Positions 17,169 to 25,608 of a DNA stretch of 64,000 bases are shown in pieces. The DNA lies in NCBI RefSeq assembly GCF_007826885.1, contig NZ_ML675589.1:1-64000 (forward strand). The letters run 5' to 3'. The DNA comes from Candidatus Nitrosocosmicus arcticus. Its GTDB lineage: Archaea > Thermoproteota > Nitrososphaeria > Nitrososphaerales > Nitrososphaeraceae. Below the pieces are notes generated by a model. It was not told where the DNA came from and searched no databases. It was given only the letters and a program-made list of their open reading frames with translations. Positions within the stretch are counted from its first letter, which is position 1. The number at the start of each line of letters is the position of its first letter. Position numbers and translations under genes: made by a program.

Positions 17169-17445
17169 TATTAAGAAATCTAGAATTTATTCTAACTGGT
17201 TTACATATATGGATTTCAGCATCTATAATTAAGGTAGTAAGTGAGCGGGTCGCTGGGTGGGTAATACGTATGCAGAAACAATTAAGGAATGCGATTAAGA
17301 TTTTACGAATGAAAATGACATTGAGAAAGTATTTAATCGCAACCTCAAAAAAAACATTTGAGGATGGGACTAAATGGGACGAAAGATTTAGCTATGTTAT
17401 TTTCACTTTTCGTTTCACAGGAAATTCAATCGTGCTATGTGGTAT

Positions 17446-17604
17446 TTACCAGAAATTCCCTTTATCAGAGCAAGTCAACTCTGCACCGCAGTTTAGGCAT
17501 TTTAGATGACATACTGTGATTTCCCCCATTATCGAACCACATCTAATACATTCTATTTTTGTCTTTTTCTGGTCAGGTTTTGGGAGGTCTATCTCTCGTT
17601 CCAA
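17446..17604 (-). CDS. 52-aa zinc-ribbon protein
   Basis: A frame of 52 residues from a TTG codon. An acidic lead (EREIDLPKPDQ) is followed by CIRCGSIMGEITVCHLKCLN and CGAELTCSD. The CxxC and CxxxCxxC groups make a clear zinc ribbon. A short-ORF finder could miss it because it starts with TTG. The 5' end is uncertain, since the frame stays open a little further upstream without an ATG. Function unknown. Confidence 0.6.
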   Translation of the reverse strand: MEREIDLPKPDQKKTKIECIRCGSIMGEITVCHLKCLNCGAELTCSDKGNFW

Positions 17605-18027
17605 CTTGCTACACCTATAGTAGAGGGTCTGACTTGATTAATATTTTCGTTTCAACTTCAGGTCTTCCCACAAGAATAGCGATACTCCTTATTTAGAACT
17701 AATATTTTAGGTATCGATTAATTGTGTGAAATAAATAACAAGTTTCTGATACAGCGGTAATCCAGGATCATTATTTCTCCCAATCGAGAGTGACACTAAA
17801 TCGGATCAGGTTTAGGGCGTTTTCATTTGTATAATTCACTGTAATTAGAGTAAGAGTTAAAATCCCTTCTATCCATAAGTCAATTTTGGCCTAGAAATAG
17901 ATTAAATGGATGAAAGGAGTGGTAGGGCAAGCAAGAATACAAGATATGTTTTAAAATCCTTGTAAAACTAGAATGCATGTGCCTATAAAGTTTATCCTTT
18001 TTGCTTTATCTGAAGGTTCATCCAGAA
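17605..18027. other. intergenic region
   Basis: About 420 bp without a supported gene on either strand. No RNA or repeat was recognised. Confidence 0.4.
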
Positions 18028-18337
18028 TTATTTCAAACTTATGCGGTAACTACAGTCCTTACATACATCGACTGATAGCAAAACAACATTAGGTTGATCA
18101 AAGTAATACTTTACTTTTTTTTCTATAATTTTATTACAGTGATCGCACTTGATATTACGAAAAAATTGGTCGATTTCTGTCGTCACGAGATTAATAATCT
18201 TGTCATAATACTTGAGCTTTTGGTTAGTTCAAAGATCTTAGATATAGTATATCCAAGCGCCCATTCAATAGGATCTATTTCTAGTTGTAGATCATCGTCG
18301 AATACTGGCCCCAAGTTATCAGTGCCTCCGGAGACAT
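18028..18337 (-). pseudogene. frameshifted small zinc-binding protein
   Basis: Coding-like text runs from ATG-TCT-CCG (18337) but changes frame at least twice. The parts read GTDNLGPVFDDDLQLEIDPI, then EWALGYTISKIFELT, and then, after a frame change, KLKYYDKIINLVTTEIDQFF, RNIKCDHCNKIIEKK and VCKDCSYRISLK-stop. The two cysteine pairs (CDHC, CKDC) would bind zinc. Either it is a pseudogene or there are sequence errors. I do not recognise the family. Confidence 0.45.
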
Positions 18338-18746
18338 ATAGGAACGAATTTGACTTATTTTTTGTTCAGACTTGTTTTTCCTTTTAAACTTAAATGTTCT
18401 ATAATGTAATATACGGAAAATTGCCTGACCTGACTGTCTAACCTTCTCTCAAAAGAATGGATGTGTCACTAGAGACACTAAACTGGTCATAATTACCCAA
18501 ATATATAATTATACTATGCAAAAATCATATATAAATAGTTAATTAGGGATGGCTTTTAATTAATGAACTAATAGATGTTCCTATACATTCATGTCCTAAA
18601 TTGTTATTTTATTTGATATCAATTCTAGCTATTAGTCCTCCTCTTGTCCCTCTCCTTCATTGTAGATAATTAAAGGACAATAATTAATTACGAGTATTAA
18701 CAACATAGCTTTAATTATCCTTTCTTATACCTATTATCAGGAAAAG
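18338..18746. other. intergenic region before the lipid reductase
   Basis: About 400 bp, strongly AT-rich, containing the promoter of the following reductase. No other feature is supported. Confidence 0.4.
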
Positions 18747-20207
18747 ATGAGCCTGTCAAAAACAGATTATGACATCATAGTAGCAGGCGGAGGGTTAGCT
18801 GGACTAATAGTAGCCTCATCTGCAGCTTACTATTCTAATCAAAGAATGAAGATTTTAGTAATAGATAGGAACTCTATCGACATTCAAGGAAGGAAGACCC
18901 TCTCAGGTTGGATCTGTGGTGATGCGGTAGGGAAAAACACCGTAGATTACATGACCGATAGAATTAAGATATCGTGGGGTAACCCAGAAATTGAACATCC
19001 AGTAAAGGGAGTAGTAGCCTTTTCACCAGATCACGAAACTCGAGTGTCATTTGATGGAGAGGGATATATATTAAATAGAAAACTGTTACCCCAAAAGCAA
19101 ATTATGGAAGCGACCAAAATGGGAGTGGAAATATCTAGCAATATCATGATCAGACAACTAACAACTGAGAATAATTTTATTGTAGGTGTTGAAGGGGAAA
19201 ATACAAAGACTAAGGAAATTTTTAAGAAAACTGCGAAAGTAATAGTTGATTGTACTGGTGTTACTTCGGTCCTGCGAACAAATCTACCAATCAGCTCTCA
19301 CATACAAAGAAGGATTGATAGGAATGATTTAGAATCTACTGGCAGGTATATTTACGATTTTGATAAAAAAGGTAATGAGGACAAGACTTTTTTTGACCCT
19401 GAATATTGCATAATTCATTTAGATCAAAAATTGGCCCCAGGGGGTTATGGATGGGTATTTCCAAAAGGAGAAAATAAAGTGAATATTGGTTTAGGTGTTC
19501 AACAAAAGCTGTTTGACAAAGCAAATAAGGAGAGTGGAAGAAAGAGGGATTTGAAAAGATTAATAGATGATTATGTCAATGTCAATCCCGTTATATCAAA
19601 TCCGAGGTTATCAATAGGAGAGGAAGACCTAGGCAATGAATGGGGAACATGGCAGGTTTCCGTAAGAAGGCAGAATGATTGTATGGTTGCCAACGGCTAT
19701 TTGATGGTTGGAGATTCGGCATGGATGCCAAAGCCTTTGGATGCTGGTGGTATAGGTCCTGCAATAATTGCAGCCACAATAGCTGGAAAGGATTTGGTTG
19801 AAGCAATAGAATCAGGTGACGTTTCAGAGAATGGACTTTGGAAGTACAATAAGAATTTCATTAACGAATATGGTTACAAAACGGCTGGTCTAGAAGTATT
19901 CAGAAGAATGCTCCAACAACTCACTAACGAACAGATAAACTATGGTATGAAGCACTTTCTGTCGAGAATGGATGTTGAAAAGATTACTAACGGCGAGCAT
20001 CCAGAATTTAGCACTATTAGCAAACTTGGTATGATGATAAGAGGAGCACTTAATAAGAAACTTGCAGAAGACTTAAAATTCACTTCTCAGATGAACGAAG
20101 CGTTAGTCAAGCATTATAGAAATTATCCTGATACCTCAGAGGGATTCCCGGATTGGTCAAATAAACTGAACAGATATCTCTCTGAAGCTTTTTCCAAATT
20201 CGCTTAA
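18747..20207 (+). CDS. geranylgeranyl reductase family flavoprotein
   Basis: A 486-residue FAD protein. It has an N-terminal dinucleotide motif (IIVAGGGLAGLIVAS, residues 10-24), a central substrate region with PGGYGWVFPKG, and the second FAD motif MVGDSAWMPKPLDAGGIGPA near residue 320. This matches archaeal geranylgeranyl reductases, which saturate the isoprenoid chains of membrane lipids or quinones. Paralogues exist in these genomes, so the exact substrate (digeranylgeranylglycerophospholipid or geranylgeranyl diphosphate) is inferred. It is monocistronic and convergent with the translin gene. Confidence 0.9.
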   Translation: MSLSKTDYDIIVAGGGLAGLIVASSAAYYSNQRMKILVIDRNSIDIQGRKTLSGWICGDAVGKNTVDYMTDRIKISWGNPEIEHPVKGVVAFSPDHETRVSFDGEGYILNRKLLPQKQIMEATKMGVEISSNIMIRQLTTENNFIVGVEGENTKTKEIFKKTAKVIVDCTGVTSVLRTNLPISSHIQRRIDRNDLESTGRYIYDFDKKGNEDKTFFDPEYCIIHLDQKLAPGGYGWVFPKGENKVNIGLGVQQKLFDKANKESGRKRDLKRLIDDYVNVNPVISNPRLSIGEEDLGNEWGTWQVSVRRQNDCMVANGYLMVGDSAWMPKPLDAGGIGPAIIAATIAGKDLVEAIESGDVSENGLWKYNKNFINEYGYKTAGLEVFRRMLQQLTNEQINYGMKHFLSRMDVEKITNGEHPEFSTISKLGMMIRGALNKKLAEDLKFTSQMNEALVKHYRNYPDTSEGFPDWSNKLNRYLSEAFSKFA

Positions 20208-20267
20208 CCTTTATATTTTTAGAATTTCAGAAAAGGTTTCAAGGCTTTCGTGAAGGAATACATAATA

Positions 20268-20900
20268 TTATTTAAGGGATGCACTGTCAATCCGATCTAG
20301 AAAGTTCTTTCGCCTGTATTCCTCTGTAATAGAAATACGAACGTCATCAATTATGCGTTTACTAATATCTAGTTTCTTTCTGACCCCAGAAATAATATTA
20401 TCATAGAACGAAAACGAGTATATTGAATCATACAAGGACTGCATGATGGTAAATAAAGACAATGACGATTCAAAGTCGTCCTTTCTAAGATTATCATAAA
20501 TCATTCTCTTGATTTCACCTATGCAATCTAGTAGCCCTGTAACATAAGCATTTAATGAAACTTGCAGATCCGTGTGCCCGCTAAAATGATCCTTCCTCTC
20601 AACAATCTCTTTAAGGATAGCAGCTTCAACGTATTCTTGTTCTGCAGGCCACAAATAACGTTCCAAATCAGAAATGACATATTTTTTAAGTTCTGAGAGC
20701 AAAGAAAACGCATTATTAATTAATTCCTTTGCTTCAACAGTCTTTCCGCTGTGTAACAAAATAATCGCCTTGCTGCTCAAAGCGATAATTTCCCTATTTT
20801 CCTTTATTAATTTCTCCCTGCTTAATTCAACTTGTTTTAGATAAGACGAATATTCATTCAACGATTCCTGTAATTTGGTGGAATCAATATCAAAGGTCAT
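20268..20900 (-). CDS. translin family protein
   Basis: A 210-residue all-helical protein. The motif EYVEAAILKEIV near residue 90, followed by SLNAYVTGLLDCIGEIKRMI near 125-145, is the core of the translin/TRAX family. Eukaryotic members bind single-stranded DNA or RNA, and with TRAX form an RNase (C3PO). Archaeal homologues form rings and their role is not settled. It is divergent from hjc with about 80 bp between them. Confidence 0.85.
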   Translation of the reverse strand: MTFDIDSTKLQESLNEYSSYLKQVELSREKLIKENREIIALSSKAIILLHSGKTVEAKELINNAFSLLSELKKYVISDLERYLWPAEQEYVEAAILKEIVERKDHFSGHTDLQVSLNAYVTGLLDCIGEIKRMIYDNLRKDDFESSLSLFTIMQSLYDSIYSFSFYDNIISGVRKKLDISKRIIDDVRISITEEYRRKNFLDRIDSASLK

Positions 20901-20983
20901 AATTAGAGTTTTGTGGCTCGTTATAAATAGTTGCTACGAAGGTATAAAAAAAAGATTTATGGCATTTAGATTAATCGAAATAG

Positions 20984-21472
20984 ATGATCAATATTCGCAG
21001 AAGCAGAGGATATAATTTTGAGTATCGTTTGGTTAAGCAACTAAATACTGGAGAATGGATTGCGCGAAGATTGGGAGGTTCGAGCACAGGCTTACCTGAT
21101 ATTGTGGCAGTAAACAACACAGATTCTATATTATTATCGATTGAGGCAAAGACGGCTACCAGTAATAGTATATATGTACCCCAAGATCAAATTGACAGAT
21201 GTTATCTCATTACACAAATGTTTGAGGCTTATCACGAGAGATATATAATATTGGCGTTTAAATTTATGAGAAAACAAAGGCAAATAATCAGAGGGGAAAT
21301 AAAATACCTACCAAGGAAAACAAAAGAGTATTACAAGATAGTAAGGTTTAAGAAAAAACCTACAAAATTTCCCATCATTAAATGCAATTACAATGGAGAT
21401 ACCTATGCGATCTATGATTCTAAAATCAAGAAGGTCAAACTAAAAAATTATCTGATGCCTTTTGATATCTAA
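20984..21472 (+). CDS. hjc: archaeal Holliday junction resolvase Hjc
   Basis: A 162-residue nuclease of the Hjc family. RGYNFEYRLVKQL supplies the catalytic Glu, RRLGGSSTGLPDIVAV the Asp in the GxPDI motif and LLSIEAKT the E-x-K pair, followed by QDQIDRC. These are the four metal-binding positions of the PD-(D/E)xK fold. It cuts four-way junctions in recombination. At 162 residues it is slightly longer than classical Hjc (about 130-145), with an extra basic C-terminus. It overlaps the next small zinc protein by 11 bp. Confidence 0.88.
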   Translation: MINIRRSRGYNFEYRLVKQLNTGEWIARRLGGSSTGLPDIVAVNNTDSILLSIEAKTATSNSIYVPQDQIDRCYLITQMFEAYHERYIILAFKFMRKQRQIIRGEIKYLPRKTKEYYKIVRFKKKPTKFPIIKCNYNGDTYAIYDSKIKKVKLKNYLMPFDI

Positions 21473-21752
21473 TAAATATTTAAGTGATCAGATTACTATT
21501 TATTTATTGGTCAACATCTTATGGAGAGAAGGATGGTTAAAACCGTTATCAACCGAGTCATTACCCACTGAGAAATGTAGCTTGTGCAAGGACGATTTCA
21601 AGGAATTAGAGTTTGTAACATCATGTGAATTCTGCGATATAGGGATTCTTCACGATGATTGTTGTAGAATTCACATCATAAAAGATCATAAAGAGTCCAT
21701 TGATCAGAAAGTAAAAGCTCATGAAGAAAAGAGATTACATTCGTACCAGTAG
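21462..21752 (+). CDS. small zinc-binding protein downstream of hjc
   Basis: A 96-residue frame from TTG overlapping the end of hjc, so probably co-transcribed. After a hydrophobic N-terminal third it has CSLCKDD, CEFCDIGILHDDCCRIHIIK and DHK, a Cys/His array that could hold two zinc ions in a RING-like or treble-clef pattern. The start is uncertain; a later TTG near residue 16 would remove the weak leader. Function unknown, with coupling to recombination only suggested by position. Confidence 0.6.
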   Translation: MISNKYLSDQITIYLLVNILWREGWLKPLSTESLPTEKCSLCKDDFKELEFVTSCEFCDIGILHDDCCRIHIIKDHKESIDQKVKAHEEKRLHSYQ

Positions 21753-21811
21753 GATTGTCAGCAATTTTTTAAAAAAAATTTATTAATACAGTCTTAAAGT
21801 TAAGTAAATTT

Positions 21812-22555
21812 ATGAATATAAATAGCAATTTTGTAGACGAGAAAGGGTATGAGCCTATATCTTCGAGTCAGATGTACCAGATAGAGAACAAAGGGGACTC
21901 AATTTATTCAATGAAGAAAATTTTGATGATGGAGAATGCGGGATCTAGAGTTGCAGATTTCTTGATAGACGAATTCAAAGAAAATATACTAAATAAATCG
22001 ATTGTTGCCGTTTGCGGCAAGGGAAATAACGGGGGTGATGCATTAGTTGCAATGCGTCACCTATCAGGATACATTCTTGCAAGAAATAAATCCAATAAGA
22101 AAATCAACTTATCTGTTATCCTCTTATGTCATCCTGATGAGCTTAAAACCCCAGAATCCATTTTAAATTGGCAGATCATAAGTAAAATGGAATCGATAAA
22201 AAAACTTACCTTGGATTCAAACAATATTACCGAAATTGAAGACGAGATCAAAAACTCAGGTATTATTTTAGACGGGATCTTCGGCACAGGAATTAAGGGA
22301 GATATAAAAGAACCCATTTCAAAAGTGATCGAAACAATAAATTATAAAAAAGGAACTACTTTTATACTCGCGGTTGATATCCCTTCAGGATTAGATCCAG
22401 ACAGTGGAAAAATTATTGACAAAGCAATTAGCGCAGACGCAACAATAACCTTTCATCGACCTAAACATGGATTACTCAAGAATCTAGAAATCGTTGGAAG
22501 GCTAATAGTTAAAAAGATTGGAATACCATTTGAATCAGAGAAAGAGGAGACATAA
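21812..22555 (+). CDS. nnrE: NAD(P)HX epimerase (YjeF N-terminal domain)
   Basis: A 247-residue YjeF_N protein with KGNNGGDALVAMRHL near residue 68, DGIFGTGIKGDIKEP near 152 and VDIPSGLDPDSG near 190, the K+ and nucleotide-binding motifs of the epimerase. It interconverts R- and S-forms of damaged hydrated NAD(P)H so that a dehydratase can repair them. The dehydratase domain that is fused to it in many microbes is absent here and must be encoded elsewhere. It is followed 6 bp later by an MBL hydrolase, suggesting an operon. Confidence 0.9.
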   Translation: MNINSNFVDEKGYEPISSSQMYQIENKGDSIYSMKKILMMENAGSRVADFLIDEFKENILNKSIVAVCGKGNNGGDALVAMRHLSGYILARNKSNKKINLSVILLCHPDELKTPESILNWQIISKMESIKKLTLDSNNITEIEDEIKNSGIILDGIFGTGIKGDIKEPISKVIETINYKKGTTFILAVDIPSGLDPDSGKIIDKAISADATITFHRPKHGLLKNLEIVGRLIVKKIGIPFESEKEET

Positions 22556-22561
22556 AAGAGC

Positions 22562-23176
22562 ATGAAAGTAGAACAGTTTTTGGTAGGGGAAATGGCGAAT
22601 TTCACATACGTAATTATAGATGAAAAAAATAAGGATTCAATAATCGTGGATCCCTCTTGGAACCTGGAAATTATCTTTGAATATCTAAAACGAAATTCGC
22701 TGAGTAATAGGTATATTATAAACACACATTCACATTTTGATCATATATATGGTAATGAACAAGTAAAAAATACTACAGGAGCAAAGGTGATACAACATAA
22801 GTTATCACCGTTAGAGAAAGACATCGAGGTCGATGAGGGAGAGCTTATTGAATTTGGTGATTCAAAGATCAAAATAATCCACACTCCCGGCCACTCCAGA
22901 GATAGCATTTGTCTAATAATTGATGACAAAGTTATGCTTACCGGAGATACCGTTTTTGTAGGAAGTTGCGGAAGACTAGATCTGCCTGGAAGCAATCCAC
23001 ACGAAATGTTTGACTCTATATACAGTAAACTAGTAAACTTGGATGGAAATTTGACAATACTCCCTGGCCATCATTATGGTTCAAGTAAAACATCGACACT
23101 ACAAAAAGAATTCGAATCCAATTTTGTTTTTAAGTTCAAGGATAAGGATGATTTTCTTTTATCTATGAGCTCATAA
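22562..23176 (+). CDS. MBL-fold hydrolase, glyoxalase II-like
   Basis: A 204-residue metallo-beta-lactamase fold protein. THSHFDHIYGN near residue 58 is the HxHxDH zinc motif, followed by HTPGHSRDS, TGDTVF and a final LPGHHYGSS histidine. The layout is that of glyoxalase II or persulfide-dioxygenase-like enzymes hydrolysing thioesters. The natural substrate cannot be told. It lies 6 bp after the NAD(P)HX epimerase and may also be a metabolite-repair enzyme. Confidence 0.85.
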   Translation: MKVEQFLVGEMANFTYVIIDEKNKDSIIVDPSWNLEIIFEYLKRNSLSNRYIINTHSHFDHIYGNEQVKNTTGAKVIQHKLSPLEKDIEVDEGELIEFGDSKIKIIHTPGHSRDSICLIIDDKVMLTGDTVFVGSCGRLDLPGSNPHEMFDSIYSKLVNLDGNLTILPGHHYGSSKTSTLQKEFESNFVFKFKDKDDFLLSMSS

Positions 23177-23286
23177 TGACAGCAACTCTGCCTCCTATGT
23201 CCCCCCTCTCAAACTTACTAATGGTATCATACATTGTTTGAAAAACGGTTTTAATCTCATAAGTAACAACCCCCCAACCAGTAAAG

Positions 23287-23295
23287 GTTATAATT
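23287..23295 (+). promoter_or_regulatory. TATA-like box for the CobT-like gene
   Basis: TTATAATTA lies about 20-28 nt upstream of the TTG start at 23315, the spacing of a leaderless archaeal promoter. Confidence 0.4.
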
Positions 23296-23314
23296 AATAG
23301 ACTTTGACAGAATT

Positions 23315-24442
23315 TTGTTGATTACCGACGTTATCCAGACCCTTCCTTCTAAAAGAGGCAAGAATGATTTATTATCCTTCAAATCAAACAGAACTTCTTT
23401 TATTTTGGCAATATCCTATACGGAAACATCCACAATTCCTGGTCTGACAGTTGCCGGAGCAAATACAGAATTGTTAAAATACACACCCGCTGCCGATGCA
23501 GAGTATATTTATTATGGTAAATGTAAATGCATTGATACAATTCCTGCAACGCCAGATGGAAAGCCAACACCTGCAATAATTTCAAAAACTGCGCTGGATA
23601 TATCAAATATCCCGATATCGGTAGTCGACTCAGGATCCAAAATTAAACCTATCTTACCCTATGTTAATATTAATTCAGAATATGGCAAGAACATAATCCG
23701 AGAGCCTGGTTTAGGACTAGACAATGTAATGAAAAACTATGATATGGGCAAATTGCTTGGAAAAGAATTAGCCAAAATAAACGAGACCGTAATTGTAGGA
23801 GAAAGTATTCCAGGTGGTACGACAACGGCGTTGGGTGTCATGCAAGCTCTCGGCATCGAGGGGTATGGCAGGGTCAGTAGCAGTATGCCGGACAACCCTA
23901 ATGAATTGAAAAACAAGATAATAGAGAAAGCACTCTCAAGATCAAAAATGAGAGCTGGAGATTGTTCAAACGACCCCTTTAGGGCTATCGCAAACATGGG
24001 GGACCCACTAATGCCCACAGTTGTTGGATTAGCTGAAGAAATCATTTCCAGAGAAAAGAAAATTATCTTGGCTGGGGGGACTCAAATGTGCTGTATCTTA
24101 GCATTATTAAAATCATTAAATATAAAGTTCGGCGACAATATTTGTATAGGAACAACTTCTTATATAATTAATGACAAAAAATCAGATATTGTTGGACTAA
24201 TGAATAATATTTCAGATGATGTACCTATTTTCTATATTGATCTTCTTTTAGAAAACTCGACTAAAAAGGGACTGAGATCTTATTCTGAAGGATTTGTAAA
24301 AGAAGGGGCAGGTGCAGGCGGGAGCTCTATAGCCGCCTTTCTAAACAGTGAACAGTTAACTAAAGAACAATTCTTACATAAGATAGAGGAAAACTATATC
24401 AAAACCATAGAAAAGCCTAGTTTGGTATTCACAAACAAATAG
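23315..24442 (+). CDS. cobT: nicotinate-nucleotide dimethylbenzimidazole phosphoribosyltransferase family (CobT-like)
   Basis: A 375-residue protein of the archaeal CobT-type family. Key regions are GESIPGGTTTALGVMQALGI near residue 165, GRVSSSMPDNP near 185, the AIANMGDPLMPTVVGLAEE region, LAGGTQMCCILAL near 255 and EGAGAGGSS near the C-terminus. The family activates the lower-ligand base of cobalamin. Group I.1 Nitrososphaeria make cobalamin, which supports this role. The start is TTG with a TATA-like box suitably upstream. Confidence 0.88.
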   Translation: MLITDVIQTLPSKRGKNDLLSFKSNRTSFILAISYTETSTIPGLTVAGANTELLKYTPAADAEYIYYGKCKCIDTIPATPDGKPTPAIISKTALDISNIPISVVDSGSKIKPILPYVNINSEYGKNIIREPGLGLDNVMKNYDMGKLLGKELAKINETVIVGESIPGGTTTALGVMQALGIEGYGRVSSSMPDNPNELKNKIIEKALSRSKMRAGDCSNDPFRAIANMGDPLMPTVVGLAEEIISREKKIILAGGTQMCCILALLKSLNIKFGDNICIGTTSYIINDKKSDIVGLMNNISDDVPIFYIDLLLENSTKKGLRSYSEGFVKEGAGAGGSSIAAFLNSEQLTKEQFLHKIEENYIKTIEKPSLVFTNK

Positions 24443-24507
24443 GAGAACATTCTTCGTTTACGAATAATTGGATACTTTAAATACAAGAGTTTTAGAATGA
24501 AAAAACT

Positions 24508-24717
24508 ATGAATGGAATTGAAAAAATCAAGGGAATCGTGTTGATATTGATAGCTATCTCTTTTTTCAGTGCTTATACTTATACTCTTTTTGCAACGGGC
24601 TTTGGAATTTTGTTGCTAAAGTTGACCGTAGCCGTAATCGTAGGTGTAATATTCTTTATAGTTGGGTGGATTGGAGTTACACTTACCGTCAATGAAAAAA
24701 ATACAGATGCAAAATGA
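24508..24717 (+). CDS. small membrane protein, two helices
   Basis: A 69-residue protein with two hydrophobic helices (about residues 8-31 and 34-60) separated by a short turn, and a charged C-terminal tail (NEKNTDAK). No catalytic motif is seen. This type of 65-75-residue two-helix protein is common and usually unassigned in these genomes. It is convergent with the Trm5-like gene. Confidence 0.65.
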   Translation: MNGIEKIKGIVLILIAISFFSAYTYTLFATGFGILLLKLTVAVIVGVIFFIVGWIGVTLTVNEKNTDAK

Positions 24718-24741
24718 GGTTCCCTTACTAAATAAATAGAA

Positions 24742-25587
24742 TCATTTGAAAATAAAGAGATCTGTAACAGTTTGATAAATTCGTGGAGCTACATCTCTCA
24801 CTATCTGGGTATGTTTTAATTCAAAGTTGTACTTTGAGAATAAGTTACGAATATAGGCCTCAGAATTTGGGACAACCTGAGATTTGGTGTCACTTTTTAT
24901 ATGCGAGAAGAAATGTAAATGCCCTCCAGAGGGTTTTAAGCAATTTATGGAAACATCTATAAATTCATGAGCCCTTTCGGGTAATGGGAGTAACACTCTA
25001 TCGATACGGTCTTTAAAGCGGTTCAAACGCAGTACCTCCTGGGAATCTCCGTGTATTGAAAAGACGCGATCCTTTAATCTGTTTATTTTTGAATTTATAA
25101 TGCTCAGGATGTAGGCATCCAAGTTTGAATCAATATTATATACCTTTATCTGATGCTTTTTTGCCATTATTACTGAAAATGTTCCTACGCCTGCAAACAT
25201 ATTTACTACTATTTCTCCCGGAGAAACCAAATTTGAAATTCGAAGGCGTTCGGTAGACAATCTAGGTGAGAAATACGACGTGGCCACATTAACTAAAAAC
25301 TTGCAACCATACTCCCGATAATAAGTAACGTATTTCTCATCACCAGCAATAACTTCTAGTCCTCGTAGCCTGTATTCTCCAGACACTGATGACCTTTGTA
25401 AAAAAACAGATTTTAGATTTTTTATACTTTGAAGTATGACTTCTCCAATAATATTTTTTTTTGTCAAGAGAGAATCAGGTATTTTAATTATGGCTATATC
25501 ACCTATCATATCAAATGAAGAATAGACTTTTGAGAGTTCCTCATCTGCCAATACTCCTTTGAGAAGTTTTTTTAAAAATTTACTCAT
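24742..25587 (-). CDS. trm5: tRNA (guanine37-N1)-methyltransferase, Trm5 family
   Basis: A 281-residue class I methyltransferase. The N-terminal half resembles the Trm5 D2 region. The SAM-binding motif is VVNMFAGVGTFSVIMAKK near residue 130, then YNIDSN, and the catalytic NPP/LPLPE-like motif is LLPLPERAHEF near residue 205. Trm5 makes m1G37 in tRNA, preventing frameshifts, and in archaea also feeds wyosine synthesis; Taw2 is a close relative. It lacks the long N-terminal domain of Trm5b, so Trm5a or Trm5c types remain possible. It is 21 bp downstream of the ABCE1 gene. Confidence 0.88.
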   Translation of the reverse strand: MSKFLKKLLKGVLADEELSKVYSSFDMIGDIAIIKIPDSLLTKKNIIGEVILQSIKNLKSVFLQRSSVSGEYRLRGLEVIAGDEKYVTYYREYGCKFLVNVATSYFSPRLSTERLRISNLVSPGEIVVNMFAGVGTFSVIMAKKHQIKVYNIDSNLDAYILSIINSKINRLKDRVFSIHGDSQEVLRLNRFKDRIDRVLLPLPERAHEFIDVSINCLKPSGGHLHFFSHIKSDTKSQVVPNSEAYIRNLFSKYNFELKHTQIVRDVAPRIYQTVTDLFIFK

Positions 25588-25608
25588 TTAATGATACGAC
25601 TTGTAAAC

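Noticed and set aside
17135-17509. 124-codon plus-strand frame
   Set aside because: It overlaps the 5' end of the cupin gene and the 3' end of the zinc-ribbon microprotein, both with clear motifs; its own translation has none.
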